From NCBI GenBank assembly GCA_022813625.1, contig JAKLMB010000009.1, positions 744,001 through 808,000 of the forward strand: 64,000 nt of DNA. The letters are read 5' to 3'. The stretch's first letter is position 1, and every line of letters starts with the position of its first letter. The position numbers and the translations under genes were made by a program. The notes below the pieces were generated by a model, which did no database searches, was not told where the DNA came from, and worked only from the letters and a program-made list of their open reading frames with translations. Source of the DNA: Aaosphaeria pasadenensis. Taxonomy: Eukaryota; Ascomycota; Dothideomycetes; Pleosporales. Below are positions 44,247 to 57,454 of this stretch, one piece after another.

Positions 44247-45438
44247 CTACAACTTCCCCCCTCTACCACCGAGTATCTCATCCCTCCTCCTAACATCCAC
44301 ATCCCTCGGCCCCTCGCCCTTAAACTTCGTCGTGACCACCCACTCCCTAATACCCCTCCTACTCGGATCCGACTCCTCGACCTCCTTCCCCGGCCTCTCA
44401 AGATTCAGCACCGCAGTATACTTATCCACGCCCTTCCCCACGCCATCCTGATTCTTCTCCCCATACTCTCCCTTCCCCAGCACGATCGGCGAAATACACG
44501 CCTCCGCGAACGAAACCTCGCTCTCCCCGCCATACACCCTCGGCCTATCCAGGAACTCCAACAACCGCTCACGCTCCCTCTGCAGCTCCGCAGGCGACGG
44601 GATCGGCGACGACGGGGACGTCACGGAGGGGGAAAGATACGGCGCGAGCGTCAGCGTGAGGAAGAACTGCGGCGGGAAGAGGATGATGCGGTTCTGGCGC
44701 GCGAGGTCGATCCACTTGTTTGGCGGGAGGAACCGCGCCGCCGTGTGCTCGATGCCGCCGTCGTGCGTGGGGTTCGGGATCACGATTGCGTCTTCCTCCT
44801 CCAGGCCGGATGACGGGACGGGCCCGGAGGTTTTGTCGGTCTTGTTGTTGCTGCCGGGGAGGACGGATCCTACGGGTAGGAAGTAGATGTACATTTGGGT
44901 TGTGAATCTCTTCGGGACGTTGGGGGGTGTCACCCAGCGGGTGAAGGGGATCAGGGCGTCGGTGTCGGGCACGGCGCCCCATTTCTCGAGGAGGTCGTTG
45001 AACTTGGTTTTCCCTGAGTGTACGGCTTTTCTACCTTCCTCGCGCTCCGCGTCGGTTATCTCGGTGAAGAGGCGGCCTGTGGCTTTGTTGTTGGCGAGGA
45101 GGATGCCGCATTCTTCGAAGGTCTCACGCACGGCGGCGAGGCGGTAGGCTGGGCCGTCGCGGTGGCGGTCGGGGGAGTCGACGTCCGGGATGGGGCCGTC
45201 GTGCGATTTGGAGAGCGCGCCGCCGGGGAAGACGTGTGCGGATGCGAAGGAGGAGGATGTTCGGACGCGGTGGAGGAGGAGGATTTGGTTCGTTGGGGAG
45301 ATGAGGAGGACGCTTGGGGGTTGTTAGTTTGGGGGTTGGTTGATGGATGGAAGGTGTGGAGTACCTTGAGCTGGGCCGTGGGACGGGAGGGACTTTCGGG
45401 GGCGTCTTGAGGGGTTTATGGTCTGCTGGGGTGCTCAT
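44247..45438 (-). CDS. Nudix hydrolase, NUDT19-like
   Basis: Two exons, 45365-45438 and 44247-45312, give 379 residues; the 52-base intron joins RPSS-SVLLISP. The N-terminal part is a Nudix domain: LLHRVRTSSSFASAHVFPGG carries the GG start, and VRETFEECGILL carries the REx2EE core, so GX5EX7REUXEEXGU is present but split by an inserted loop of about 30 residues. That insertion and the long C-terminal part are typical of the NUDT19/RP2-like acyl-CoA diphosphatases. The rest holds a segment with HDGGIEHTAARFLPPNKWIDLARQ. The enzyme would cleave CoA or acyl-CoA to release phosphopantetheine; in mammals the relative is peroxisomal. This is an inference from family membership. Confidence 0.85.
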
Positions 45439-46030
45439 TGTGCGTATTTGGGATTGTATAAGCCCTTTGGAGGGTTGATACGGATGCAATGGCAGCTGGA
45501 GGGAGGATCGTGAGACCAGGCGTCGGCAGTGAGCTATGGTTCGAATTGAACCGAGATGATCAAGTCTCTGTGTTCGAGATTTCGTTGGAATAAACGATCG
45601 AGTAGGGCGGAGTATTGGCATACTCAACCGGGTTCGTACGTCCTTTATTGATGCGTGGATTAGCCATGGTCGTTTGGTGGGTGAGCACTCATGGCGGGGA
45701 GCTTGGAGATGCCGAGGTTGGCGTGAGGTCGAGTAGCTCTTGAACCACTCAACTGTGGTCACCGGGTAACTCAAGCGAGAGGAAGCCGCCTCAGTTCCTG
45801 GTCACCAAGCAATTAAATCAGTAGACATTGACCTGATTGAGGCACGAGTTATGTCCAGCACAACATGTATTCGCGATTCACAAAAACGCACTGCACGGTA
45901 ACGTGGTTGGAAATATTTGGTATCATTTGCTTTTCCTAGCTTGTCCAATCATCTAAACCATCAATCATAAACATTGCGATTAAGCAAGCCACCCATACGC
46001 CTTTTTTTCTATGCATTATGCTGCCTCTGT
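45439..46030. other. Intergenic, promoter of the Nudix gene
   Basis: About 590 bases between two minus-strand genes. No element recognised. ORFs here are GC-rich shadows. Confidence 0.45.
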
Positions 46031-47909
46031 CTAAGAGTACAACTTCTTGTCGAAGCTGTGGAGACCGTGGACACCACCTTCGGCCTGGGCGCTGGCAGTT
46101 CGGAGCTCGAACCTGACGGTGCCGTCAACGACACCCTGTCTGAGCTCAGTGAGGCTCTGCACGCCAATATCTTGGAGAGAGTGCTGCACACCAGCCATCA
46201 AGTAAGGAACGAACTTGGTGATGGAGCCGCGGTCCTGGACCAAGCCAGATACACCCTGAGCAACGAGGACGCGATCGCCCTCCGAGAAGTACCGAGCAGT
46301 GCCGGCGTTGCTGGCCTTGGGATCCTTGCTGCCAGCACCAGCCTTCTTGTCCTCCATGGCATCAATGGAACCCATACCACGGTAGGCCTTGACGAGCTTG
46401 CCGTCGTTGTTGACGAAAGAAACGCCAGGAGACTCGGTGGTTCCAGCAAGGAGACCGCCCATCATGACGGCGGAGGCACCGAGGGCCAGTCCCTTGACGA
46501 TGTGTCCAACGTTTTGGATACCACCATCAGCAATGCAAGGAACACCAAATCGCTTAGCAAATTGGGTGACGTTGTAGACGGAAGTGGCCTGAGGTCTGCC
46601 AACGGCCATGACTTCCTGGGTGATGCAAGCGCTTCCGCTTCCCATGCCAATACGAAGTCCGTCGACACCAGCAGCAATCAGAGCTGCAGCCTGTTCGCGA
46701 GTGACGACGTTTCCGCCGATCACATCGATCTCAGGGTGAGTGGCCTTGACGTACTTGATCATCTCGATCTGGTACATGCTGTTACCCTGGCTGCTGTCGA
46801 GAATGACGATGTCCAGTCCAGCATCCACAAGCTTCTGCAGACGGCTCTTATCTTCGGGGCGGGTTCCGATGGCGGCAGCGCAGATGAGCTGCTTGGAGTG
46901 GGGGAGCTTGGAGGCCAATGGGTAGTTGAGGTTCTTCATCAAATCGGAGCGAGAGAGGAGTGCAATGAGGTTGAAGTTCTCGTCTACAATGGGAAGCTTT
47001 CCCTTCTTGGACTTGCTGAGGATGCCGTTGGCCTCCTTAAGATCAACACCCTGGGGTGCTGTGACCAAGTCCGTGGACATGACAGCGGTGACGGGATCAT
47101 CCAAGTTGTCATGGAACTGGACGTCACGAGGAGTGATGATTCCGACGAGCTTGGAACGGAGAGTACCATTCTCTAGATATGATGTGTCAGCTAGGTCGAC
47201 ACAAAAGCATGATAGATGTTTTGCGGTAATGGTAGATCAGATAAAACAGATTTCCACAGTTGGCGGAACCGTTGCGGATGAACGAAAGTTAAAAATATAT
47301 GAATAATCATCATGTTACGAGGGGTGGGGCGCAAAGAAAAAAAATTGAGGGAGCTACTGACCTGTTACGGGAAAGCCACCAAAACCCCACTTCTCCTTCA
47401 AGGCTTTCGCCTCAGCAACGGTAGTTTTGGGAGAAATGACAACAGGGTCAAGGATGAAGCCGTTCTCATAACGCTTGACCTTGCGAACCATCTCAGCCTG
47501 CTCGTCTGGGGAGCAGTTGTGGTGAATGACACCAAGACCTCCCAGAAGCGCAATATGGATAGCCATGTTGTGCTCGGTGACGGTATCCATTGGCGAAGAC
47601 ACGAAAGGAGTCTTCAGTGTGATTCGCTTGGTGATTGGGGTATCGAGGGAAACATCCGAAGCAGCAAAGCCTGGGGACGAATTAGGTCTGCGAGCCCATC
47701 CCCATGGTCGAGTTCTACATACCAATGTAGCCGGGAAGCATCAGGAAATCGTTGTAGGTGAGGCCACCGTTGGCCTTGGAGTCGAGCAAGGTCTTGACAT
47801 CGATGCCATCGCGAGCCTCGCTCTTGAGGATCTCAAGAGCCTTGGTGTAGTCGAGAGCATCCTTGGTGGAGGAGTGCTCCATGGAGTCGCCGTTGGTGAT
47901 GGGAGCCAT
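46031..47909 (-). CDS. imdA: IMP dehydrogenase
   Basis: Three exons: 47723-47909, 47362-47670 and 46031-47172, giving 545 residues; the introns are 52 and 189 bases. The protein oxidises IMP to XMP with NAD+, the first committed step of GTP synthesis in the cytosol, and is the mycophenolic acid target. The frame is full: SSPMDTVTEHNMAIHIALLGGLGVIHHN, the CBS pair in the middle (VVISPKTTV.., GKLPIVDENFNLIALLSRSDL), the catalytic loop RIGMGSGSACITQEVMAVGRPQ with the active-site Cys, and the flap VKAYRGMGSIDAMEDKK. Between ...DAMEDKK and RYFSEGD is a longer loop than in mammals. The residue before the catalytic Cys is Ala, where human and yeast have Ile. The first 30 residues are low complexity. 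Confidence 0.96.
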
Positions 47910-49184
47910 TCCGGGCTAAGTTGTGTGTAGTAAAAGGTGGAAGTTGCGAAGTTGAGAAAGACAGGAAAAAAAAGGTTGGCAGATGTTGCGCAACGGGGTA
48001 TAAGTTTTGAAAGATGTACGGAGTATCTCTTGGAAAGAATAGACCAATAGTCGGAGGTAGCAACCTATGGCCGGGAAAAAGTGTGAGGCTTTTCCCAAGA
48101 GCAAAAAAAGTTCGAGGCTGCGAGAAGATTTATTAAGTGTGGGGGACGTTCTAGCGCCTTGGCATGGTCATGCTGGCGTGTTATCACACGTGACGATAAC
48201 GGACAGAAACTTTCTTTCCGTCGCCCCTTCCAAGTTCGGACTCCTGGAATACGAGGCGGAAAGAGGCGAATCGCCGTCGCCGCGCCTCATGCTTCTGTCG
48301 ATTAGTCAATCCAAGTATTTGACTCGTATCGTAATGATGAACAAGCAATTGCTCAGATGTCGTCGAATACAAGTACTTGCCCATGCATGATGAGATGACT
48401 ACTCTACTACAGACGCAACGATGCGGCTGGTCACGGGATCAGGATCTAAGCAAGCTGTGCACAAGCCTCAAGGTAAATACAGAGGGAAAAACAACAATAA
48501 AAAAAGGCCCGTCCAATCACAGCGCAACGTAATAATATCCAACTCGCCCACTTGGTCGAGTTGCTATAACCTGGTAAGGATTCGGAATTCGGACTGGATG
48601 AAAATCATGAACCAAGAAGACAAGTAATTAATGAATACCTAGGTAAATAGATAAATCAAGAAATAAATGAAGCTCTAACCTGGTCATACACTCAATGGCA
48701 TGACGTCCCCCCTCCCCCGTCATTGGTCGTCGGGTGTTGATGAGGGAGGGGCGCGTGTCGCTCTGTTTTTGGTCTCCAAGGGCAACCGCGACCGACGCAT
48801 CCCTGCCAAACTCCAGCTTGGGTAAACACAAACCTCCAGCGCCCAGCGCCCGAGTTCTCGATTCCTATCTTGTCGTCTCTACGGCTTTCCCACCACGAAA
48901 GGCATTCCACATTCCTCATTTTAACTTTCTACAAGTCGTGCGGTTCTCTCACTGTACTGCCCGATTCTTGCAATAAGCCTTTCGAAAGGCATTCTGTTTG
49001 TTCGCATTGCGGCTCATATCTGCTGGCAGGCACCACCGAATCCATCTTCTAATATCCCGGCCTCGAAAACGGCCTCCAAGACGTCACTCAACATTTAGAA
49101 CAAAGAATCAACAGCCTTCCGCCTCGTGCGACGCATGTCGCCTCGAATAATACATAACGCCCGCCGGTGACTCCATCGCTCGTC
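47910..49184. other. Divergent promoter region of IMP dehydrogenase and IQGAP
   Basis: About 1.3 kb between the two divergent housekeeping genes. Many short ORFs on both strands; none is convincing. An ATG-poor, C/T-rich leader precedes IQGAP (about 48830-49180). Confidence 0.5.
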
Positions 49185-52100
49185 ATGAGCTACACTTCCT
49201 ACGCGCCGCGAACACGGCTTGGTCACCAGGCGACATCACCCTCACCTCTACGCCAGAGCTCAGTAATCTCCAACGGATCTTCAGCATACTCAGGAGGCTC
49301 AAATCAATACCCAGTCAGTCGCTCCAGTACTCAGTCAAGCAATGGCTCGACTGGGTCGCCAACGAAGCCAGCGCACCGGAGAGGCCTGAGTGAGGCCACG
49401 GCTCTATCGCAGCCACAAACAGATAGCTACTTTGGACCCGACGATGCAGATCCAGGAACTGCATATAAGAGCATGCGTATGGCGCTTCGTCCACTTCAAC
49501 AAGCCCCCCAGAGCTCACCAGCACCCGAGAAGCCGCTTCACACAATGTCCAGCAGTCCGACGCACACGCGCTCTCAGAGTGTTGAGTCAATCACATTTTC
49601 GCCTTACGATGGCTCCGCTTCACCTCCCTCAAAACCACGGCCTCTGTCTCTTGCCATCTCACGTTCTGATTCTATGCGTGCACCCACTCGCGACCATTCT
49701 TCGCGGCCCGCGGCTTCTACGCACCTAGAAAGGCCGGATCTTCAACGGTTCGGCAAATCATCTACCGGCCATCTACGCACACTCTCCAAATTTGCAGAAT
49801 CGGCAACAGAGCAGGACTTTGCCATTAAATCCCCTGAGCAGGAGGTTGTTGGACTGCATGGACGAAGAAGGTTGCAGAGATCAGACAACTCACAAGGGAA
49901 GAAGACAACTACAGGTTGGTCCAGCAGGAATTGGATGGACCAACAGCGACAGTTTCTGCAAGCCTACGAGTACCTGTGTCACATTGGAGAAGCTAAGGAG
50001 TGGATAGAAGATATCATTCACAAGGACATACCAGCAGTGGTAGAGTTGGAAGAGGCTCTAAGAGATGGTGTGACATTGGCTGAAATCGTCCAAGCTATCA
50101 ATGGCCGTACTCTCCGCATATTCCGAGATCCCAGGTTACAATACCGCCATTCAAACAATTACGCACACTTCTTCCAGTTCCTATCCGAGGTTGAACTGCC
50201 CGATCTCTTCAGATTTGAACTCATCGACCTATACGAGAAGAAGAACATCCCCAAGGTCATCTACTGCATCCATGCACTATCTTGGCTATTGTTTCGCAAG
50301 GGCATTGTCGACTTTAGGATTGGAAATCTCGTCGGCAAGCTGCAATTCGAGGACCACGAACTCGAAGCCATGCAAAAGGGCCTCGACAAATCAGGTGTTA
50401 GCATGCCTAATTTCTCCAGTATGCAGGCGAATTTCGCGGTAGAGCCGGAACCAGAACCAGTAGAATCAGAAGAAGATCGTATCGACCGAGAACTCTCCGA
50501 GAACGAAACCATCATCCTGGATCTACAGGCCCAAATCCGCGGCGCTCTTCTTAGAATCAAGCTCGGAAACATGATGCAGGAGCTTTGGGAAAACGAGCAT
50601 CTTATTGTTGACTTGCAATCGCGTGTTCGCGGCGATTGGGCAAGACAAATTGCCTACTACCGCCTCGATATGAAGCGCTTTGCCGTCCAACTTCAAAGTG
50701 CAGCGCGTGGTTTCTTGGTTCGCTCGAGACAGCGAGGTGAAGAAGAGTTCTGGGCCCACCATGAGCCTGAGGTAGTCAAGGTACAGAACCTGTTCAGGGG
50801 ACGAAAGGCCAGGGCACAAGTACAGTTCATCAAAACCCAAATACAGCGACAGGAGAACGGCATCCGACAATTCCAGGCCGCCATACGAGGCGCACTGCAG
50901 CGACTCAAGGTGGGCAATGACTATGAGGAAACTCGGGAATCTGAGATCAACGTGCCATACCTCCAAGCCATGATTCGCGGCGCCATTGTACGACAGGCCA
51001 TCGACCGACAGTATTCGGAAGTAAAGGAGAATGAAGTCGCCATATCGCAACTACAGGCCACCGCTCGCGCTATGCTGATCCGCCAGAATATGCGAATTGA
51101 GCAGGAGAGCCTTCGCCAACAAGAATCGATGATAACCCTCTTACAGGCTGCTGCCCGAGGTGCCATTGCAAGGCGACAGAACGCTGAGACACAAGAAAAG
51201 CTGGTAAGCACCGATGTCAATTGGTCCTACTTCGTTTCGAAAATCCGGGGTGACTCTCTGAGAGCCTCTCTCGGGCAAATTAGGGAGGCCCTTCAGACAG
51301 AAGAACCTCAAACTATCAGTCTCCAAGCTGTTGCAAGAGGAGGAAAGGTCCGGTCTGAGGTCGCACAGAAGCTTGAACAGCTTGACGGCCAGCAGGAAAA
51401 CATCGTCTCATTGCAAGCCTACAGTCGCGGTTTTCTGTCAAGACAGAAGCATTTCTCTGACCTCAAAGCGTTACAGGCCGAGACTACAACCATTATTGAT
51501 CTTCAATCCGCATGCCGTGGCTTTTCCCAGCGTCAGCGGACATTTGATCTGCTTTGCGAGCTCAACACCCAAGAACCCGAAATCGTACAGCTTCAGGGTC
51601 TGGCACGAGGAATGATGCTCCGCATGGAGATTGGCGCATTGCTTGGACGCGTCGAGGAGCATGAGAACATGATCGTCGAGCTCCAAGCTCTTGCACGCGC
51701 AATGCTGGTCAGGCGCAAATTCGTCGAGAAGAAGCAGTTCTACCGAGAGAACATGGAGAAGGTCATCAAGATACAGAGTTTCGTTCGGGGACGACAACAA
51801 GGAGAGGCTTACAAGAGTTTGACAAGCGGAAAGAACCCTCCCGTCTCGACAGTGAAGAACTTTGTGCACCTCCTCAACGACAGCGACATAGATTTTGATG
51901 AGGAAATTGGTATGTACACATCCCTTCCAGCAGACTACGCGATACTAACAACTGCCTTTAGAATTCGAACGCCTCCGTAAGACGGTGGTGCAACACGTAC
52001 GCCAGAATGAGCTTGCCGAGCAGTACATTGATCAACTGGACATCAAGATCGCATTGCTAGTCAAGAACAAGATCACTCTCGACGAAGTCGTCAAGCATCA

Positions 52101-54382
52101 AAAGCATTTCGGCGGACATGTTGGCACCCTCCTCAGCAGCAAGGACATCTCCTCCAAGGATCCCTTCGATCTCAAGGCTCTGAACAAGAACTCTCGCAGG
52201 AAACTCGAGCATTACCAAGAGCTTTTCTTCCTCCTCCAGACCCAGCCGGCATATATGGCACGCTTCTTCCGACGTATGCGAGAGCAAGGTCTCGCCGAGA
52301 AGGACACTAAACGGATTGAGCAGTTGACCATGAGTCTCTATGGGCTCGCCCAGAAGCGACGTGAGGAGTACTATTTGCTCAAGCTTGTTTCGCGTTCGTT
52401 GAGAGAGGAGATTGATGCATGTGCAACTCTACAGGATTACACTCGTGGAAACTTCTTCTGGAACAAGCTCTTCAACAGTTACGTCCGCTCGCCACGCGAT
52501 CGCAAATACTTGAAAGACGTGTTCGGCCCACTCATCAAGGAAAACATCATCGAGAACGAAACGTTGGACTTGGAGAGCGACCCCATGCAGATCTATCGGT
52601 CTGCCATCAATAACGAGGAGCTCAGGACGGGTCAGCGAAGCCATCGCGACCCCAATGTCTCCCGTGATCTAGCGCTTAAGGATCCTGAGACTCGAGAGAC
52701 CTTTATCCATCACTTGCAAGATCTTCGAGACCTTGCTGACCAATTCTTCGCCATCATGGAGGAGTTCTTGCACAAGATGCCTTTCGGTGTCCGGTACATT
52801 GCCCAGCAGACCTTTGAGGAGCTTCGTCTCAAGTTCCCCTATGAGGCTCCTGATCAATTGCTTCAGATTGCAGGACATTGGATCTGGAAGTCGTACCTCC
52901 AGCCTGCACTGCTACAACCTCAACACTGGGGTGTGGTAGACCGCGGTCTTTCCCCTCTCATGAACAGAAACCTCGGACAGGTCGCAAAGGTCCTCGGACA
53001 AATTGCCGCTGGCAGGCTCTTTGGTGGCGAGAACGTCTACCTGCAGCCGCTGAACAAATACGTAGCAGAGGCAATCGACCGCCTGCAGGAGATCTGGACG
53101 AACACAATCACAATCCGGGACCCTGAGTCGCAATTCGAAATCGATGCATTCAACGACTTGTACGCACGAACGAAGCCTACGTTGTATATCAAGCTCGCAG
53201 ACATTTTCGCCATCCACAACCTTGTCGTCGACGACCTTCCCGTGTTCTGTCCCCTCCAAGACGACCCCTTACGTGAGGTAATCCGAGAATTGGGCAGTGC
53301 GAAGAACAACGAGAGCGAACTTCTTCACGTTAGCTCTACTGAAATCACGCTGACTCTACATGCCAAATTCCACGAGCAAGAGGGTATGTTACTATTCCTA
53401 TCTGATTCCTTTTCTCATGCTAACATTCGTAGATCCCGATGCTGCGGTCAAGGCCCTGTTCATGGAGACCAAGCGATACGTGTTATACATCATTCGCATA
53501 CAGACTGGAGCCAATCTGACGGAAATCATGGTCCGCCCCATCACGCCTGATGATGAAGACCGATGGGATGCTCTCGTTCGTGAGGAGCTGGCTGTACAGC
53601 GAAGGGACCGTAATCGCAACTCCAATGTCCGCTCGTCTGCCGCTTCAACCTACACGACTGACATGGCCGCTACCTCGCTCCTCGACATGGACTACCCTAC
53701 ACTCAAGCGCTGTGCTCTGGAGAACATTGTTCAGCTGCAGCGCGTGGGCCGCCTTTCGCCACACAACAATTACCAAGACCTTCTCAACGCCATTGCTGTA
53801 GACATCCGAACCAAGCACCGTCGCCGCATCCAGCGCACAAGGGAACTCGAGGGTGTGCGAGCAACGCTTGCTGCCTTGGACGAAAAGGCGCACTACTTAG
53901 ACAGCCAACTCAAGTCATACAATGACTACGTAGAGCAAGCCATGATCACTCTCCAGAACAAGCGTGGCAAGAAACGCTTCCTCCTTCCCTTCACCCGACA
54001 ATACAACCACATGCGAGAGCTACAACGCGCCGGCCGTGAGTACAGATTCGGTTCCTTCAAATATTCAGCACGCAACCTAGCCGAGAAGGGCATCCTCGTC
54101 TCGTGGCAGGGTTACAACGAACGCCAATACGACAGACTTGACATCACCATCTCCTCGAACCAAACTGGAACCTTCGAAATCCAAGGTTCTCAAGGTAGCA
54201 TGATGATCCCTGGTGCATTTGCAGAGGTCCCGCTGGATGGACTTCTGCAAGCTCAATTCGACAACCACCAATTCATGAACTTGTTCGGCGAGGGCAAGGA
54301 TGGTGGAGGTGCCGGATGCGTGCGACTGAACGTGAACCTGTTTCTGCATTTGATATTCAAAAAGTTCTATAGGGACGAGTAA
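49185..54382 (+). CDS. rng2: IQGAP-type cytokinesis scaffold
   Basis: Three exons: 49185-51909, 51962-53383 and 53433-54382, giving 1698 residues. The start is the first ATG (MSYTSYAPRTRLGHQATS); the frame is open for 6 codons before it, without an ATG in that stretch. Order of domains: a Ser-rich disordered N-terminus; a calponin-homology domain near residues 255-365 (QQRQFLQAYEYLCHIGEAKEW); about 15 IQ-like units between about 440 and 880, each with a core such as LQAxxRGxxxR; a RasGAP-like domain at about 1045-1350; and the RasGAP C-terminal domain near 1500-1640. Family members (Rng2, Iqg1, SepG) bind actin, calmodulin-like myosin light chains and Cdc42, and organise the contractile ring. 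Confidence 0.95.
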
Positions 54383-55482
54383 TGGAGATACCCTGGGGCT
54401 ACTGGTGTTGGACATACATGGACCAAGGAGCAACGGCTGTGACTACTGACAAGGCAAGAGAAGGAAAAATAAAAGAGGAACGCTCGGGGAATGATGGAGG
54501 ACAGCATATCCTAAGGTGTTTTTTTTTTGTGCTTTTGGCGCTCACATATGCATATATCATGGATACTCAAATCGGGGGGTGGAAATCGAGGCGGCTCAGG
54601 TGTTCTTTTTGGTTGTTTTTTTGGCTCTTTTCTTCATTTTATTTCCCTTTTAATCTTCTCGCGCTCTTAACGTTCATGTTCTCATGTCCCAGACACACAC
54701 AGACACACCATACACATACCACACTCCTGCACTTTTACGATTACGACGGACGGACGAACCAGCTTAGCTGGAGTAAGGGGAGGAGAGGGAGAGGGTGAAT
54801 AGGAAGGAAGGAGTATCAACATCGACATCAAACGAACCATCATCAACAACAAAAGATCATCATCATCATTATCTTCAGACTACCAACATGCTTTTATGTG
54901 TATGTGTACGTGACTTTACCCACCACCGCTGCTGTGCACGCTGCAGAGGAAATGTGAAAAATATAGTTACTCATAGATAACAAATGTAAACCACGAATGC
55001 GAGATGAAGTTGTTATTTGTTGTGAGATACCATAAAAAAGGTCTTCTCCCGTTTTTTTTCTTGTTTCTTTTCTAGTTTATAGTAAGAAATGCTACGGGAT
55101 TGCCGTCACTAACTAGCATACCACAGGGGAGAAAGAACGCATGTGTTCGTTATGTCTTGTTTTCATGTTTATTCGTTCATTCCTATATTGGTTTTTTATG
55201 TACATGTATGCATGTATATGTACGGTCCGGTCTGGAAACTGTAGGAAAGATCAACCGAAAAGTCCGTGAACTGAGCCCCAGGAAAAATATGCAAGATAAA
55301 GATATGGCTAAGTAAGTCGTGGGAAAACATAACCGCCGCCTGGGAACGCCGTCGCTGGGCCGGGAAAAACCGAAAAATGGTCGGAAGATGTTTCGTATGT
55401 ACAGTACATATGTCGTCGTACGCTTATATACGCCAAACGAACTGGGTAGATCGATATGTAGATGATTCGCCACTTCAGCCTC
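54383..55482. other. Convergent 3' flanks, 1.1 kb
   Basis: Holds the 3' UTRs of IQGAP and the Fmp42-like gene. Simple-sequence patches such as ACACAC and CATCATCAT occur at 54691-54725 and 54838-54875. No gene. Confidence 0.5.
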
Positions 55483-57454
55483 TCACTCCCTCCTCCTCCC
55501 CCTCGGGCTCTCCTCCCTCGCACTCCCATTCTCCCCCTCTCCGCCCTCCCCATCCTGAGGATGAAACTCAATAGCCCCATAATCACTCACCCCCACCCCC
55601 ACGCCCCGCAGATCCGCCCCCGGCATCAGCCGCTCGGTCGCGCCCTCCGCCTGCGCCTCGATGTTGTCGCGGAGGATCTTGCCGCTGCGGCGCGCGACGA
55701 AGGCTACGAGCGCGATGCCGACGAGCAGCGCGGCGGAGAGGAGGAGGATGTTCACGGGGATTGGGTCGTTGGCGAAGGTGCGGTGGGTGAGGGCGTCGAG
55801 GGCGGACTGCGCGAAATTGAAGAGGCCCGCGAGACAGATTACCAGCCCGTAGACTTTGCCGAAGGTGGCGAAGCCGAAGACTTTGGCGGCGTAGTCGCTG
55901 TTTGGGGGAGGGATTTGTTAGTTTGGAGGGGTTTTTGGATGGGAAAGGGGGACTTACGAGACGGCGGTGTAGTAGAATGGGCGGTAGAGAACTAGGAGAC
56001 TGACGTTGGCGTAGGCGGCCCATAGCTGGGGGATGACGCCCAGGACGCCGATGGTTGTTGCGACGATGACGAGGACGCTGAGCGTGGTCACCGTGCTGGT
56101 TCTGTCGAGGACGAGGCCGATGAAGGGGATGGAGATCACGCCGCCGATGGGGAGCGCGAAGTCGAAGAAGTCGTTGACGGCCACTCCCTTCTCGTAGCCC
56201 AGCATCTCGATGTACTGCGACCGGATCGTCGCGACGAAGTAGTTGATCCGCAGCATTTGCAGCACCGTGAACAGCGTGATGAGTATGAACCACGGCGTCC
56301 TGACCTGCTCGGCCGCCGTCCGCCCGTGGAGCGCACCCCACACGCCGGAAATGTTCTTCTTGACCTCTTCCTCCTTGGTCTGCGCAGCGCCGTCCTTTGT
56401 GCCTAGGAGTTCGGTGACCTCGCTCACGATGCTGTCGCGGTGTGCGCGTCGGGCCTCCTGGAGTCTGCCGATTATGGCCTCGTCTTCTGCCTCGTCGTCC
56501 GATTCGTGGATCACCTCGTGGGATTCCTCGGCCTGCGTGACCAGCTCTCCCACCGTCTTGTACGAGGTGGCGGGCATTACCAGTACCTGGACCACGAGAA
56601 TATAGACTGGCACCACGAGATACGCGAGGAAGAACTTGCTGAGTTTGAAATCACCGTCCGTGGCCTGGTAGATCAATCGGTAGATGAGAAACATGGCGCT
56701 GGATGAGTCGAACGCGCCGGTCAGGAGCGCGAGAATGGAGCCGGAGTACTGGGGGAAGGTGTTGCTGAGCTGGAAGGAAGGGATGAAGACGAATGGACCG
56801 CCCAGGGCCAGGAAGAGGTATCCGGGGATGTAGCCGTCGAATGGCAGCTTCGAGGCAAATGCGAGTAGCAGAGCTCCAGCGGCCAGAGATATAGCACCGA
56901 TGATGCTGCTCACGCGCGGGCCAAAGCGATCCAGTATCGTGCCTACGGGGAGAGCTGCGACATTGGTAGACACAGCGGCGATCGTGAACATAAGGTTGAG
57001 CCTATTAGATTGTCAATTGAGTCCGTTCTAATGATTTTGAAGCTGAATCGAAGTGTTGACCGACCGTAGATCCTGTTGATAGCATAGTGGCACATCTGCA
57101 TCGAGCTCTTCCTTTGTACATTGGTCTCTGTACACCTGTTCCGCGATCAAGACAGGCTTGATCGCCGCATAACCGAAGACGACGCCAGCAGCGAGCAGAC
57201 AGTATATTACCGCGAGGAAAACCTGAACTATACATAACCGTTAGGACCTTCCAATCAAAGGGGAGACATTCTCTTCACATACGCATCCTCTTCCACTTAG
57301 GCACCTCGAACGCGGCGACGGGCTGCTCGAACGCGGGCTCCGTCCACGTCCCGACGGGATTGAAGCTCATCTTGCGGTGCCTGCTGTCCGGGCTCGCCTC
57401 TCTGCTCCACGGCTGGTACTCCTCCATCGTCGTCAACCTCTCTGACAGCGACAT
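55483..57454 (-). CDS. FMP42: MFS transporter, Fmp42/SLC43-like
   Basis: Four exons: 57283-57454, 57065-57227, 55958-57001 and 55483-55897, giving 597 residues; introns of 55, 63 and 60 bases keep frame (WKRM-LQVFLAVIYC, DLR-LNLMFTIA, AVS-DYAAKVFGF). The short hydrophilic start is followed by about 12 helices with ALPVGTILDRFGPR in the second loop, GGPFVFIPSFQLSNTFPQYSG and a long cytosolic loop with many Asp, Glu and Arg between helices 6 and 7. This layout is that of the yeast Fmp42 group, fungal relatives of the LAT3/LAT4 (SLC43) amino acid carriers. Substrate not proven. The tail is acidic and Gly-rich. Confidence 0.85.

Noticed and set aside
44040..44813. 257-codon plus-strand ORF, Arg/Pro/Leu-rich
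   Set aside because: Antisense to the end of the Nudix gene and its 3' flank; no family resemblance.
45124..45774. 216-codon minus-strand ORF with Pro/Arg-rich sequence
   Set aside because: Runs through the first Nudix intron; only its part MSTPADHKPLKT is real (exon 1).
45974..47176. 400-codon plus-strand ORF
   Set aside because: Lies antisense to the third exon of IMP dehydrogenase, whose catalytic motifs are intact. The open frame follows from the codon usage of the real gene.
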